Shown: positions 43,789 to 54,569 of the stretch, in pieces
Numbering within the stretch: position 1 is the first letter of the stretch
Layout of the letters: every line of letters starts with the position of its first letter
Source of the DNA: Paenibacillus cellulosilyticus
GTDB lineage: Bacteria > Bacillota > Bacilli > Paenibacillales > Paenibacillaceae
DNA length: 64,000 nucleotides
NCBI RefSeq assembly: GCF_003182255.1
Contig: NZ_QGTQ01000022.1
Span: 1 to 64,000, forward strand
Direction: 5' to 3'
Program-made: the position numbers and the translations under genes
Notes under the pieces: model-generated
Told to the model about the DNA's origin: nothing
The model's database searches: none
Seen by the model: only the letters and a program-made list of their open reading frames with translations

Positions 43789-45053
43789 GCTTGAGCTTGC
43801 GCGAGACGGTGGAGGTACTAAGGCAAGAAGAAGGTGAGGTGCTCCGCGGAATGCTTGGATACGCGGAGTCGCTGCACGAGGAGCTTGTCGAGATTCGACG
43901 TGACCTGCATCGTCACCCGGAGCTGCTATATGATACGGATCGGACGGCGGCAATCGTTGTGCATCTGTTGGAGGAGTGGGGGCTGCATGTCGTCTCTGGT
44001 GTCGGGCCGCATTTTGGCAAAGGTGTCGTAGGTATTCTGCGGGGCACGCTGCCTGGTGGCAGAACGACCGTATTGCGGGCGGACATGGATGCGCTGCCGA
44101 TTGTCGAGCTGAATGACGTCGACTACCGTTCAGTCGTCGATGGAGTCATGCACGCCTGTGGGCATGATGCGCATACAGCAATGCTGCTCGGCGCTGCGAA
44201 GACGCTTGCTGCTCACCGAGATCACATTGCAGGAGAGTTTCGGTTTGTCTTACAGCCCGCTGAAGAAGGCGCGCTGCCTAGTCCGTTGGACGGGCGGCTG
44301 CTCTCGGGCGGGCGAGATATAATCGAAGCTGGCATTCTAGATGGGGTGGACCGCTGCTTCGCTCTGCACGTATGGCCGGAGCTCGCGGCTGGTACGATCG
44401 GCATCCATTCGCATTATGCGATGGCGGCCTCTTCCCATTTTCATGTGACGTTGAAGGGAAAGAACGGGCATCATAGCACGCCTCACCTCGCCGTCGACGC
44501 AATCCAAATGACCGCAGCTTACATTCAAGCGGTCAATGGACTGATGGCACACGGCGTGGATCCGACGGAATCGGCTGTACTCGCGTTCGGGACCGTTCAA
44601 GCCGGAACGGTTATTAATGCGATTGCGGAGCAGAGCGTGATTTCGGGTACGTTCCGTGCCTTCAGCAAAGAGACGGTTACCGCCATTACGGACGGACTGC
44701 ATCGCCATGCGCAGGCAGTATCGCTGTCATACGGCGGCTCCTACGAGCTGGCGCTGCGCGAAGGCATTGCGGTTGTTAATGACGCAGACGCTGTGCAGGA
44801 GGTCATTCGCAGCGGCTCGGCAGTGCTTGGGCGTGGTAGCGTGCTGCAGTTGGAAAAGACGAGTCTCGCAGGCGAGGACTTCGGCTGGTACCTCGACCGA
44901 GTGCCGGGCGCGTTCGTTCTGCTGGGCTGCGGCAATGCCGAGCTGGGCATAACCGATGGGCTGCACCGCCCACGGTTCAATCTCGACGAATCCGTGCTTG
45001 CGCACGGGGTGAAGCTGCTTGTCCACCTCGCGGTGGAAGGCGGCAAAGGTTAG
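43785..45053 (+). CDS. M20 metallopeptidase/amidohydrolase, second copy
   Basis: The 422-residue protein is paralogous to the first M20 enzyme but divergent: [40 protein letters not shown] (with a short insertion), [18 protein letters not shown] and [20 protein letters not shown]. The GTG start overlaps the monooxygenase stop by four bases (GTGA). Two deacylases in one unit suggest two different acyl or S-substituent classes. A strong terminator closes the operon. Confidence 0.9.
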   Translation: MSLSLRETVEVLRQEEGEVLRGMLGYAESLHEELVEIRRDLHRHPELLYDTDRTAAIVVHLLEEWGLHVVSGVGPHFGKGVVGILRGTLPGGRTTVLRADMDALPIVELNDVDYRSVVDGVMHACGHDAHTAMLLGAAKTLAAHRDHIAGEFRFVLQPAEEGALPSPLDGRLLSGGRDIIEAGILDGVDRCFALHVWPELAAGTIGIHSHYAMAASSHFHVTLKGKNGHHSTPHLAVDAIQMTAAYIQAVNGLMAHGVDPTESAVLAFGTVQAGTVINAIAEQSVISGTFRAFSKETVTAITDGLHRHAQAVSLSYGGSYELALREGIAVVNDADAVQEVIRSGSAVLGRGSVLQLEKTSLAGEDFGWYLDRVPGAFVLLGCGNAELGITDGLHRPRFNLDESVLAHGVKLLVHLAVEGGKG

Positions 45054-45060
45054 TAGGAAG

Positions 45061-45105
45061 CACCAACGAGAACGGCGTAATGCCGGGCCTCGTTGGTGTT
45101 TTTTT
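45061..45105 (+). terminator. intrinsic terminator of the first sulfur operon
   Basis: CACCAACGAG / CTCGTTGGTG arms, an inner CGGC...GCCG stem, then seven T. Confidence 0.92.
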
Positions 45106-45123
45106 GTTGTGTGTGAAGGAGAT

Positions 45124-45635
45124 CCTTCGTACGGGTAGCTGGTGTCTCTCACACGCTTATCTCATCTAGATAGAGGCGATAAATCGCCGCTAACAGAGAG
45201 GCGCCTGTCCGTCCGCCTGGATAGAGGCGATAAACCGCCGCTAAGAGTGAGGAGCGTGTCCGTCCGCCTGGATAGAGGCGATAAACCGCCCCTAAGAGAG
45301 AGGAGCTCGGCCTTCGTACGGGCAGCTGGTGTCTCTCACACGCTTATCTCATCTAGATAGAGGCGATAAATCGCCGCTAACAGGGAGGCGTCCGCTCATC
45401 CTCTCGGATAGAGGCGATAAATCGCCGCTAAGAGTGAGGAGCGTGTCCGTCCGCCTGGATAGAGGCGATAAACCGCCCCTAAGAGAGAGGAGCTCGGCCG
45501 TTCGCCCAGCTAGAGGCGATAAATCGCCCCTAACAGGGAGGCGTCTGTCCATCCGCCCGGATAGGGGCGAAAAAATGCCGCTAACAGGGGGGCGTCCGCT
45601 CATCCGCTCGGATAGAGGCGAAAAAACGCCTCAAC
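45124..45635. repeat. 51-bp tandem array, nine units with GGCG/CGCC hairpins, plus a 187-bp duplication
   Basis: Units of the form ATAGAGGCGATAAATCGCC... start at 45170, 45221, 45272, 45357, 45408, 45459, 45510, 45561 and 45612, an exact 51-bp step except for one interruption. Each has a small palindrome (GGCGATAAATCGCC, GGCGATAAACCGCC or GGCGAAAAAACGCC), so the GGCG/CGCC stem is kept while the loop varies. The block beginning CCTTCGTACGGG at 45124 recurs at 45311, a 187-bp higher-order duplication. Reading frames stay open through it only because 51 is a multiple of three. Confidence 0.88.
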
Positions 45636-45645
45636 AGAGCAAACC

Positions 45646-45850
45646 GATGGCGTGGGCTAGGATACATAATATGTACTCTAAGTAACTACGTTGGCCCGAT
45701 GGCGAGGGTTAGGATACATATATGTGCTTTAAGTAGCTGCGGCGGCACGGTGGTGGGGGTTAGGATACATAAATGTACACTAAGTAGCTACGTTGGCCCG
45801 AGCGCGAGACTTAGGATACTTATTTGTACATTAATCCGCCACGGCAGCTC
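45646..45850. repeat. 51/52-bp tandem array, four units with TACAT...ATGTA palindromes
   Basis: Units start at 45646, 45698, 45749 and 45800. The core is TTAGGATACATAAATGTACA followed by CTAAGTAGC. The core resembles TTAGAGTACAAAAAAGTACA of the array at 58820-59015. With the previous array it fills most of the ~1 kb between the two sulfur operons; no gene is seen there. Confidence 0.82.
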
Positions 45851-45994
45851 CTTTGCTCGCCTACCCCACGAGCATTGTTGAGTACCAGGCTGTCCCGTAT
45901 AATCCCGACCGATAGATCATCACGAACCGTCTATAGAAGACATCGATAATGCATTGTGCGGACCAAATCGGGATGATAGAGTATTGCCAAGGTT

Positions 45995-46020
45995 AATTCC
46001 TACTAAACAGATAGGGGAAT
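45995..46020 (+). promoter_or_regulatory. operator-like box before the second sulfur unit
   Basis: AATTCCTACTAAA-CAG-ATAGGGGAAT is nearly the same as the box at 35648-35672 and is also an imperfect inverted repeat (ATTCC...GGAAT). It lies about 60 bases before the monooxygenase ATG. Confidence 0.6.
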
Positions 46021-46080
46021 ATAAAATTCACTCAGTCTATCTGAGTATATGACTAAATCTAATCAAAGAGGTGCGTAATC

Positions 46081-47433
46081 ATGGCAAATCAAGCAAAGAA
46101 ACGTTCACTGAAATTAGGCGCGATCATTCATGGCGTAGGTGGCGGCACATCGGGCTGGAGACATCCTGAGCTTCCGTCCGACGCGAGCGTGAACATCGGC
46201 TTCTACAAGCAGCAGGCGCAAAAGGCAGAGGAAGGCAAGTTCGATCTCGTGTTCATTGCAGACGGCTTATACATTACGGAGAAGTCGATTCCGCACTTCC
46301 TGAATCGGTTCGAGCCTATTACGATTTTGTCGGCGCTGGCGACAGTTACAGAACGGATCGGACTGGTCGGTACGTTGTCGACATCATACAGCGAGCCATT
46401 CACAGTATCGCGTCAGTTCGCTTCCATTGACCACATTAGCGGCGGCCGGGCAGGGTGGAACGTTGTTACTTCTCCACTGGAGGGCAGCGCACTCAACTTC
46501 GGCGGCAAAGATCATCCCGAGCATTCCAAGCGTTACCGAATTGCAGAGGAATACCTTGAGGTAGCGAAGGGGCTGTGGGATTCGTGGGAGGACGACGCAT
46601 TTATTCGTGACAAAGAGAGCGGCGTGTTCTTTGACCCAGAGAAGCTGCACCGCCTGAACCATAAAGGAGAGTTCTTCTCCGTACAAGGACCGCTCAACAT
46701 CGCGCGTTCGAAGCAAGGGCAGCCGGTCGTGTTCCAAGCAGGCTCGTCGGATAGCGGTCGCACGCTGGCGGCGAAGACGGCAGATGCCGTGTTCACGGGA
46801 CATGAATCGCTGGAGGAAGCGCAGGCGTTCTACCGCGACGTGAAGGAGCGGGTAGCGAAGGAAGGCCGCAACCCGGACCATACGTTGATTTTCCCGGGCA
46901 TCGGTCCGATCATCGGCAGCACGCAGGAGGAAGCGGAAGCGAAATACCAGCAGCTCACCAGCCTTGTGACGATCGAGAATGCGCTGGACTATCTGGGCCG
47001 CTTCTTCGAGCATCACGACTTCTCGCAATACGATCTGGATGCGGCATTCCCGGATGTAGGCGACCTCGGCTCGAACAGCTTCCGCAGTGGCACGGATCGG
47101 ATCAAGCAGCGTGCGAAGGAGCACAATTTGACACTGCGCGAGGTAGCGCTGCAGGCTGCGACGCCTCGTAACGCGTTCATCGGCACGCCGGAGCATGTAG
47201 CGGATTTGGTGCAGCAGTGGTTTGAAGAGGAAGGTGCGGATGGCTTCATTATCGCATCGAGCTATCCAGGCAGCCTGGATGACTTCGTGAACCTGGTCGT
47301 TCCGATTCTGCAAGAGCGCGGCGTATACCGTACGGAGTACGAAGCCGATACGCTTCGCGGCAACCTGGGCATTCCAGTGCCGGAGAATCGCTACACAACG
47401 GCCCGCAAGCAGACGGGTGCAGCAGTGAACTAA
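46081..47433 (+). CDS. NtaA/SnaA/DszA-type flavin monooxygenase (YtnJ-like), second copy
   Basis: The 450-residue paralogue of the enzyme at 42460 shares long identical stretches ([44 protein letters not shown]). Differences cluster near the N-terminus and after VFQAGSS. AAAGAGGTG lies about ten bases before the ATG. It leads a separate unit behind its own copy of the operator-like box, followed by a peptide-type ABC transporter. A different S-substituted substrate range is inferred. Confidence 0.92.
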   Translation: MANQAKKRSLKLGAIIHGVGGGTSGWRHPELPSDASVNIGFYKQQAQKAEEGKFDLVFIADGLYITEKSIPHFLNRFEPITILSALATVTERIGLVGTLSTSYSEPFTVSRQFASIDHISGGRAGWNVVTSPLEGSALNFGGKDHPEHSKRYRIAEEYLEVAKGLWDSWEDDAFIRDKESGVFFDPEKLHRLNHKGEFFSVQGPLNIARSKQGQPVVFQAGSSDSGRTLAAKTADAVFTGHESLEEAQAFYRDVKERVAKEGRNPDHTLIFPGIGPIIGSTQEEAEAKYQQLTSLVTIENALDYLGRFFEHHDFSQYDLDAAFPDVGDLGSNSFRSGTDRIKQRAKEHNLTLREVALQAATPRNAFIGTPEHVADLVQQWFEEEGADGFIIASSYPGSLDDFVNLVVPILQERGVYRTEYEADTLRGNLGIPVPENRYTTARKQTGAAVN

Positions 47434-47456
47434 TTGATGAGAGGAAGAGCATTCCT

Positions 47457-49136
47457 ATGAATAAAAGAAAACCACTAATCCTAACAGCCACAATGCTGCT
47501 TGTGCTTGCATTGGTGCTGGCGGCTTGCTCTTCTAGCAAGGGTAAAGAGCAGAATGCCGCCGATTCGGCGCAGCCTGCAGCAGCAACAGCAGATACGAAG
47601 ACGGATGGCAGCGAGGGAGGCGCAGCTGTGCAAGGGGGAACGCTGTCCTACGCACTAGCGACCTCGCCTGATACGCTCGATCCCCATCGCAGCGGCTTGG
47701 CTGTTGCTGTGCGCGTCCTACGGACAATTTATGATTCACTTGTTGTTCAGCTGCCCGACAATTCGATCAAGCCGTGGCTTGCTACGTCATGGACAGTATC
47801 GGACGACGGCAAGAGCTATACGTTCAAGCTTCGCCAAGATGTGAAGTTCCAGGACGGAACTCCATTCAACGCCGAGGCGGTGAAATACAGCTACGACCGT
47901 ATTCTTGATCCTGCGACCAAAGCAGCGAACGCCGTAGCGCTGCTTGCACCTTATGAGTCCTCCGAAATTATCGATGACTATACGATTAAGCTGAATCTAT
48001 CGACCCCGTCTCGAGCATTCCTCGGCAACTTAAGTCAAGCGCTGCTCGGCATCGTGTCGCCAACGGCTGCGAAGAAGGATGGCGACCAGTTCGGTCTGAA
48101 TCCGGTTGGCACTGGACCGTTCAAGTTCGTGAAGTGGGAGCAAAATGCGGAGATTCAAGTCGAGCGTAACCCCGACTATAACTGGGCACCTGAGACGGTT
48201 GAGAACAAAGGCGCTCCGTATCTCGATGGCATTACGTTCAAGATCATTCCAGAGGAAGCAACGCGTATCGGCAGCGTGCAGAGTGGGCAAGTGCTCGCAG
48301 CAGAGACGGTACCGCCGCAAAATATCGTCGCCCTCAAGGACGACAAGAAGACGCAGCTCCTTCAGGCTAATACAGTTGGTCTGCCTTATACGCTGTTCTT
48401 CAACGAAGAGCGTCCGCCATGGAATGAAGCGAAGGCTCGGCAGGCGGTGCAGCTGGCCATTGACGTAGACAGTATCGTGAAGACGCTCTACCTGGGTACT
48501 TACGACCGCGCTTGGTCGCCGCTTACACCAGGAACGTTTGGCTATGATCCTTCACTGGAGAACAGTGTGAAGCCGGATCTTACGAAGGCGAATGCACTGC
48601 TTGATGAGCTCGGGTGGGTGAAAGGTGCAGACGGTATTCGGGAGAAGGACGGCAAGAAGCTGACCATTCATTACGTGGATGGCACGCCGAATCGGGAGAA
48701 GCGCAACGATATCGCCGTCATCATCCAACAGCAGTTGAAGGCGATCGGCATCTCCGTAGAGGTGGAAATTACGAAGGATGTTCGTACCGTCGTATTCACG
48801 AACGGTGCGTATGACCTGTACGGCAACAGCCAAGTGAACTCCGATCCAAACGCGTTGTATTCGTTCTATCATACAGCGAAGCCGAACGGCACTCCGACGC
48901 TGCCGCGTCTGTCCGACCCGGATGTCGATAAGCTGCTGGAGCAGGGACTTGTAGAGACGGACGATACGAAGCGTGCCGAAATCTACAAGCAAATCCAACA
49001 CTACATTATTGATCAGGCGGTTGTCCTGCCAATCTACGTATTCCCTTACACGGTTGCGGCAGATCGCTCGGTGCAAGGCATCGTCTTCGATACGCTCGGC
49101 TATCCGATCTTCAACTCGGCTTCAATTAAGAAATAG
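47457..49136 (+). CDS. dipeptide/nickel-type ABC transporter substrate-binding lipoprotein
   Basis: The 559-residue family-5 binding protein has lipobox LAAC (Cys about 23), a linker, then LSYALATSPDTLDPHRSGLA, SYTFKLRQDVKFQDGTPFNA and VGTGPFKFVKWEQNAEIQVE. Such proteins bind peptides, nickel, glutathione or S-substituted cysteinyl peptides. Its place directly after a sulfur monooxygenase suggests a sulfur-containing ligand (inference). GAGGAAGAGC precedes the ATG. Confidence 0.9.
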   Translation: MNKRKPLILTATMLLVLALVLAACSSSKGKEQNAADSAQPAAATADTKTDGSEGGAAVQGGTLSYALATSPDTLDPHRSGLAVAVRVLRTIYDSLVVQLPDNSIKPWLATSWTVSDDGKSYTFKLRQDVKFQDGTPFNAEAVKYSYDRILDPATKAANAVALLAPYESSEIIDDYTIKLNLSTPSRAFLGNLSQALLGIVSPTAAKKDGDQFGLNPVGTGPFKFVKWEQNAEIQVERNPDYNWAPETVENKGAPYLDGITFKIIPEEATRIGSVQSGQVLAAETVPPQNIVALKDDKKTQLLQANTVGLPYTLFFNEERPPWNEAKARQAVQLAIDVDSIVKTLYLGTYDRAWSPLTPGTFGYDPSLENSVKPDLTKANALLDELGWVKGADGIREKDGKKLTIHYVDGTPNREKRNDIAVIIQQQLKAIGISVEVEITKDVRTVVFTNGAYDLYGNSQVNSDPNALYSFYHTAKPNGTPTLPRLSDPDVDKLLEQGLVETDDTKRAEIYKQIQHYIIDQAVVLPIYVFPYTVAADRSVQGIVFDTLGYPIFNSASIKK

Positions 49137-49154
49137 AAGGGAGCTAACCATAGG

Positions 49155-50081
49155 ATGGCAGGTGTTCTTGCTAGACGGCTGTTCTCTTCGCTGCTCGTCA
49201 TCATCGGCTCTCTCATTCTGGTGTTTGCCATCCTGTACGTCCTGCCAGGCGATCCGACGGATACGATCATCGATCCGTCGGTTGCTACGCCGGAGGTGGT
49301 GGCGAACCTGCGGCATCAGCTTGGTGTCGATCAGCCGTTCTATATCCAATTCGCTCGCTATTTCGGCGATATGATACGAGGCGATTTTGGACAGTCGCTG
49401 ATGAATTCGGAACCGGTGCTTGGCAAAATACTCGATCACTTCCCAGCCACGCTGGCACTGACGGCGGCAAGCTCGTTTGTTGCGGTCAGCATCGGCCTTG
49501 TGCTCGGCGTCCTGTCGGCTGTTCACCGCAATCGCCCGATTGATCTGATTGCCCGTATTGTCGGTTTGTTCGGCATCTCGATGCCGACCTTCTGGTCGGG
49601 CATTTTGCTCATTGTACTGCTCAGCTTGAAGCTGGGCTGGTTCCCGGCAATGGGGTCTGACGGCTGGAAGACGCTCGTACTGCCGGCGATTACGCTCGGC
49701 ACTGTTGGAGCGGGTTTCATCGTTCGGATGGTGAGAAGCAGCATGCTTGATATTATCGACGAGCATTTTATTCTGACGCTGCGCTCCAAGGGGTTGTCGG
49801 AACGGGCAGTCATGTATAAGCATGCGCTTCGTAACGCGCTTATACCTGCCATAACGATGATCGGCATGCTGATCGGCGAGATGCTGGCGGGCACGGTCGT
49901 AATCGAGACGGTGTTCTCACGGCAGGGGATTGGACGCATCATATCGGATGCTTTGATGGCGAAGGATCTTCCGGTCGTTCAAGGGGTTATTTTCTTCTCT
50001 GCTTTTGTTTATGTGATCGTAAATACGCTTGTCGACCTGTCCTATACGTTCATTGATCCGAGGGTACGTCGTTCGGCATAA
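49155..50081 (+). CDS. dipeptide/nickel-type ABC permease (DppB-like)
   Basis: The 308-residue permease has six membrane segments with the DppB N-terminus (ARRLFSSLLVIIGSLILVFA, PGDPTDTIIDPSVATPEVVA) and the EAA loop RSKGLSERAVMYKHALRNAL. GAAGGGAGC precedes the ATG. It pairs with the next gene product. Confidence 0.93.
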   Translation: MAGVLARRLFSSLLVIIGSLILVFAILYVLPGDPTDTIIDPSVATPEVVANLRHQLGVDQPFYIQFARYFGDMIRGDFGQSLMNSEPVLGKILDHFPATLALTAASSFVAVSIGLVLGVLSAVHRNRPIDLIARIVGLFGISMPTFWSGILLIVLLSLKLGWFPAMGSDGWKTLVLPAITLGTVGAGFIVRMVRSSMLDIIDEHFILTLRSKGLSERAVMYKHALRNALIPAITMIGMLIGEMLAGTVVIETVFSRQGIGRIISDALMAKDLPVVQGVIFFSAFVYVIVNTLVDLSYTFIDPRVRRSA

Positions 50082-50103
50082 GTAGAAAGGAGTTGAGGAA
50101 AGC

Positions 50104-51000
50104 ATGCGGGAAGCTGTAACGGCCAGCACAGTCTGGCGAAGAGGTGGGAGAGCGCGGTTTGCAACGCTCAGGCTGCGCCGTCTCGCAGCAGCCGATTCGT
50201 TCTTGATCGGCGCTGGTATTATGATTGCATTCATTATTGCCTGTGCGGCTGTGCCATCGCTGATCGCACCTTATTCACCAACCGCGATGCTGACGGACAG
50301 CATTATGCAGGCGCCGAGCCGTGCGCATCTATTCGGCACGGATTATTTTGGCCGGGATATATTCAGCGTTGTCGTCTACGGCAGTCGCGACTCGCTCTTT
50401 ATCGGCTTCGCTTCCGTTCTTGTCGGAGGATTGGCAGGCGGTGCTGTCGGGGCGCTCGCTGGCTATGCGGGTGGATGGGTCGACAGCGTGCTCATGCGAT
50501 GCAACGATATTCTAATGACGATTCCTGGGATATTGCTTGCGCTTGCTATCGCAAGTGCGCTTGGCAAAGGGCTGTTTAATATTGTGCTGGCGGTAGCTGT
50601 CTCTTCCATTCCGGGCTATGCGCGCATTATGCGTGCCCAGATCATTAGCATCAAAGGACGGACCTTCATTGCGGCGTCCCGATCGGTCGGCGCGAAGCCC
50701 CTTCATATTTTTTGGAAGCATGTGCTGCCGAATGCACTGTCGCCCCTGCTCGTCATGGCAACCATCGGTGTAGGGACTGCAATATTGACGGGCTCAGGCC
50801 TTAGCTTCCTGGGACTTGGCGTTCTGCGCGAAATTCCGGACTGGGGTACGCTGCTGTCTCAAGGGCGCGGCTACCTGACCGTGGCATGGTGGATTTGTAC
50901 GTTTCCTGGTGTAGCCATTACGTTGTTCGTGTTAGCCGTCAATATCGTTGGCGACCGGCTGCGGGATAATTTGGATCCGAAGAAAAATACAAAAGGTTAG
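50104..51000 (+). CDS. dipeptide/nickel-type ABC permease (DppC-like)
   Basis: The 298-residue permease shows APSRAHLFGTDYFGRDIFSV, the DppC signature, and the EAA loop ASRSVGAKPLHIFWKHVLPN. GAAAGGAGTTGAGG precedes the ATG. An N-terminal cytoplasmic stretch of about 30 basic residues comes before the first membrane helix. Confidence 0.93.
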   Translation: MREAVTASTVWRRGGRARFATLRLRRLAAADSFLIGAGIMIAFIIACAAVPSLIAPYSPTAMLTDSIMQAPSRAHLFGTDYFGRDIFSVVVYGSRDSLFIGFASVLVGGLAGGAVGALAGYAGGWVDSVLMRCNDILMTIPGILLALAIASALGKGLFNIVLAVAVSSIPGYARIMRAQIISIKGRTFIAASRSVGAKPLHIFWKHVLPNALSPLLVMATIGVGTAILTGSGLSFLGLGVLREIPDWGTLLSQGRGYLTVAWWICTFPGVAITLFVLAVNIVGDRLRDNLDPKKNTKG

Positions 51001-51012
51001 GGGGAGGCGATC

Positions 51013-53121
51013 GTGGGAGCGCTGCTAGATATCCGCAAACTGTCCGTCGATTTTCAGACTAAGCATGGTCTGTTGACGGCAATATCCGAGGTCTCCTTCT
51101 CCATCCAGCCTGGCGAAACCGTCTGTCTGGTCGGCGAATCGGGCAGTGGGAAGACGGTTACCTCCAAAGCAATCATGCGGCTGATCGAGCACGAGAGCGG
51201 CAGGATCACCGAGGGCAGCGTGCTGCTGTCGGGTCAGGATGTGGCTAAGCTGCCAGAGGCGGAGCTTCGACGCATTCGGGGCAAACGCGTCGCCATGGTG
51301 TTTCAGGAGCCGATGGCAGCGTTCGATCCGGTATTCACGATTGGTCAGCAGATCGCAGAGACGATTCTGCGCCATGAACGGGCTAGCAAGCGTGAGGCTT
51401 GGGAGCGGGGGGTACAGCTGCTGAAGCGGGTTGGCATCCCTGAGCCTGAGCTTCGAATGAAGCAATATCCTGGTGAGTTGTCGGGCGGCATGCTGCAGCG
51501 GGCGATGATCGCGATGGCTCTCTCCTGCGGCCCGGAGCTTCTTATTGCAGATGAGCCAACAACAGCGCTGGATGTGACGATTCAGGCGCAAATTTTGCAG
51601 CTGCTGCAGGAGCTGAAGCATGAGCTGGGCATGTCGATTCTGCTCATCACACATGATCTTGGCATCGCAGCCGAAATCGCTGATCGTGTCATCGTCATGT
51701 ATGCGGGCCAGATCGTTGAGGAAGGGGCGACGGCAGAGCTGTTCGCACAGCCTTTGCATCCTTATACAAGAGGACTGCTGCAATCTGCTGCACCGCTGGA
51801 CAGCGTCCGAGGCTCTAGATTGCATGCGATCCAAGGTGCGATCCCGTCGCTTGCTGCGCTGCCGAGCGGCTGCCTATTTCATCCGCGCTGCGAATATGCG
51901 ACGGATCGCTGCCGGACAGAGGCGCCGCCGCTAATCGGGCAGGCAGGCAGAGAGGCAGCCTGCTGGCATATCGACACGATTACATCTGCTGTGGCCCGCT
52001 CAGAAGGCGTGAGGCCAGAGGATCAGAGAAGCGGCCTGCAGGAGAGCTTTATTGTGACGAGAGAAGCATCGTCGTCCGTGATCGCTACGCTCAGCAGCGT
52101 GTTTCATTCGACAGATGAGCTGCATGGCGGGCAATCCTCATCACCTTCGACGTCTGATGATTTGTTCGAGGTTGTAAATCTACATAAATACTACCCGCTC
52201 AAACGAAAGAGTCTCACAGCACCACGTTCGTATGTGCGGGCGGTCGATGATGTGTCGTTCTCGATTCGTCGGAACGAGACGTTCGGCTTAGTAGGCGAGT
52301 CGGGCAGCGGCAAGTCGACGCTTGGCCGCGTGCTGCTGCAGCTGGAGCAGGCGACATCGGGCCAGATCCATTTTCAAGGAACGGATCTAACCTCGCTGAC
52401 CGCGGCACAGCTAAGACCACTGCGGCGGGAGATGCAGGTCATCTTCCAAGATCCATACGGCTCGCTTAGCCCTAGGTGGACAGTGGGAGACAGCATCGCG
52501 GAGCCGCTCAAGGTTCACGGCGTGCTGACAGCCCGTGAATGTCGTGAGCGAGCGGAGGAGCTGCTGCAGCTAGTTGGGTTGGATGCTTCCAGTGCGAACA
52601 AATATCCGCACGAGTTCTCCGGCGGACAGCGGCAGCGGATTGGCATCGCCCGAGCAATTGCGCTTAATCCGAGCTTTATTCTTGCGGATGAGGCTGTATC
52701 CGCGCTTGATGTATCCGTGCAGGCGCAAATCGTCAACCTGCTGCAGGATCTTCAGCAGAAGCTTGGCTTGACGTACCTATTCATCGCGCATGGCCTTCAG
52801 ATTGTGCGTCATATCTCAGACCGGATTGGCGTTATGTATCTTGGCAAGCTGGTTGAAATTGCACCCAGCGAGGAGCTGTTCCTCCGGCCAGCGCATCCGT
52901 ACACTCGATTGCTCATTGACTCCATTCCGCAGCCGATACCAGGAAAACGTCGGGATACGCCGCTTCTGCAAGGCGAAATTCCATCGCCATCCAATCCGCC
53001 GAGCGGATGCAGATTCCACACCCGTTGTCCGTTTGCGACCGCACGCTGTAAGGAGGAGCAGCCAGCGCTTCGTCCACTGGATGATGACCGTTATGTCGCC
53101 TGCCATTATTCGCTTGTATGA
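51013..53121 (+). CDS. fused double ATPase of the dipeptide-type ABC transporter (DppD-DppF)
   Basis: The 702-residue protein joins two ABC domains that are usually separate. The first (about 1-330) has [45 protein letters not shown] and the oligopeptide Cys motif [15 protein letters not shown] linker of about 50 Ser/Thr-rich residues follows. The second (about 385-702) has [45 protein letters not shown] and [14 protein letters not shown]. It therefore supplies both nucleotide sites. The start is GTG with GGGGAGG upstream. Confidence 0.94.
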   Translation: MGALLDIRKLSVDFQTKHGLLTAISEVSFSIQPGETVCLVGESGSGKTVTSKAIMRLIEHESGRITEGSVLLSGQDVAKLPEAELRRIRGKRVAMVFQEPMAAFDPVFTIGQQIAETILRHERASKREAWERGVQLLKRVGIPEPELRMKQYPGELSGGMLQRAMIAMALSCGPELLIADEPTTALDVTIQAQILQLLQELKHELGMSILLITHDLGIAAEIADRVIVMYAGQIVEEGATAELFAQPLHPYTRGLLQSAAPLDSVRGSRLHAIQGAIPSLAALPSGCLFHPRCEYATDRCRTEAPPLIGQAGREAACWHIDTITSAVARSEGVRPEDQRSGLQESFIVTREASSSVIATLSSVFHSTDELHGGQSSSPSTSDDLFEVVNLHKYYPLKRKSLTAPRSYVRAVDDVSFSIRRNETFGLVGESGSGKSTLGRVLLQLEQATSGQIHFQGTDLTSLTAAQLRPLRREMQVIFQDPYGSLSPRWTVGDSIAEPLKVHGVLTARECRERAEELLQLVGLDASSANKYPHEFSGGQRQRIGIARAIALNPSFILADEAVSALDVSVQAQIVNLLQDLQQKLGLTYLFIAHGLQIVRHISDRIGVMYLGKLVEIAPSEELFLRPAHPYTRLLIDSIPQPIPGKRRDTPLLQGEIPSPSNPPSGCRFHTRCPFATARCKEEQPALRPLDDDRYVACHYSLV

Positions 53122-54569
53122 GACGTGTACCTATCATACCAACGGAAACACCCGCTTCTTATCCGGCGTTCTGGCCGGTTCTTGCCGCGATTTTCCTCGG
53201 CTCCTTCGCAGGCATGTATCACGTCGTCTCTCTAAATGTATCGCTCCCAGGCTTTATCGATATCTTCGATACGGAGCTTCGAATTGTACAGTGGATGCTG
53301 ACGGGCTTCACGCTCGCCAGCGGCATCATCGTGCCAGTCAGCGGCTTCGCCATGGATCGATTCGGCTGCAAACGACTGTTTTTGCTCGCGATCGGTGGTG
53401 TAACCGTCAGCTCCATACTGTGCGCCTTGGCTTGGAATGTTCAGACGCTAATCGCGTTTCGGATTATACAAGGGTTATTCTGCGGGCTAATTCAGCCTGT
53501 CTCGCTCGCGCTCATTTACCGCAGCATTAAACCCGAGCGGCAGGCATTTGCGCTTAGTGTTTGGTCATTCTCGACCGTGTTAGGCACAACAATCGGCCCG
53601 ACGCTCAGTGGTTTTCTGCAAAGTGTGGATTGGCATCTGATCTTTCTTGTTACTGCGCCGGTTGGTGTTGTCGCTTGGGCAGCGGGCTATGCTGTACTGC
53701 CTCAGGACCGAGGCAATGCGCAAGCCAAGCTCGATTGGTTAGGCCTGCTGCTTGCAACAGTCGGAAGCTTGCTGCTGCTCCTGCTGTTCGGCAACATGAG
53801 CCACTGGGGTTGGCACAGTCCGCTTACGTGGAGCCTGCTGGTTGCAGGAACGGCCTGCTTCGCGCTCTTTATTGTGCAGGCGCTGCAAAGCGAGCATCCG
53901 CTGCTTCAGCTTGGCCTGCTGCGCAACGCGAGATTTGCGCTTAGTCTAACGGCCTCGCTCATCATGTCGTTCGCGCTTTATTCCGTCGTTTATTTTCTAC
54001 CGCTGTTTCTAGTCGAGATGAAGGGATTGACGCCATTTCAGACCGGCTTGATCTTCCTGCCAGCAGCGGGCTGCCTTACGGCGGCTACGTTTGCCTCGGG
54101 ACGGTGGTATAGCAGGCTGGGGCCCGTGAAGCTGATGATTGCGGGCGGCAGTATTTTGTTCATTACAACCTATTATTTCAGTGGTATTCATGCGGGGACG
54201 AGTCTTACAGCCATTGTTGTCTGGCTGGCGATCCGCAATATGGGCACGGGTCTTGCGATGACGCCGGCGACGAATGCAAGCATGTCATCGGTTCCTCAGG
54301 AATCGCTTGGTCACGCTTCAGCGATGTTGAATTGGCTGCGGCAGGTATTTAATGCGATGGCGCTCGGCATCTGCACCTCGTTGTTTTATTCGCGTCTGGC
54401 TGTTCATCAGGCGGAGCAGCCTTATAAGGAAGCGTATGTGCACAGCATGCATGACGTCTTCCTGTTATCCAGCTTTATTGTGGCGTGTGCGATTCCGGTC
54501 TCGATGCTGCTGGGCAGAAGACAGACTGCGGCCTCATTCCGTACGTCGAAAGGAAGTGAAAGCTTGTGA
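53118..54569 (+). CDS. MFS transporter, DHA2/EmrB-like
   Basis: The 483-residue protein has about fourteen hydrophobic segments and the DHA2 landmarks [55 protein letters not shown] (motif A) and [20 protein letters not shown] (antiporter motif C). It is probably a proton-driven exporter. Overlap of four bases with the ATPase gene (ATGA) puts it in the sulfur unit, where it could export a toxic by-product or excess cysteine derivative; this is inference. Confidence 0.9.
   Translation: MRRVPIIPTETPASYPAFWPVLAAIFLGSFAGMYHVVSLNVSLPGFIDIFDTELRIVQWMLTGFTLASGIIVPVSGFAMDRFGCKRLFLLAIGGVTVSSILCALAWNVQTLIAFRIIQGLFCGLIQPVSLALIYRSIKPERQAFALSVWSFSTVLGTTIGPTLSGFLQSVDWHLIFLVTAPVGVVAWAAGYAVLPQDRGNAQAKLDWLGLLLATVGSLLLLLLFGNMSHWGWHSPLTWSLLVAGTACFALFIVQALQSEHPLLQLGLLRNARFALSLTASLIMSFALYSVVYFLPLFLVEMKGLTPFQTGLIFLPAAGCLTAATFASGRWYSRLGPVKLMIAGGSILFITTYYFSGIHAGTSLTAIVVWLAIRNMGTGLAMTPATNASMSSVPQESLGHASAMLNWLRQVFNAMALGICTSLFYSRLAVHQAEQPYKEAYVHSMHDVFLLSSFIVACAIPVSMLLGRRQTAASFRTSKGSESL

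Noticed and set aside
43785-45053. Second M20 gene as a frameshifted remnant of the first
   Set aside because: All metal and catalytic motifs are intact and the length is normal, so it is a functional divergent paralogue.
45142-45685. Open frames reading repeats of LDRGDKSPL on both strands
   Set aside because: They arise because the repeat unit is 51 bp, a multiple of three. No ribosome site, and the hairpin is conserved rather than the peptide.
45170-45850. CRISPR array
   Set aside because: Units are contiguous with graded variation and no unique spacers of constant length; no cas genes nearby.
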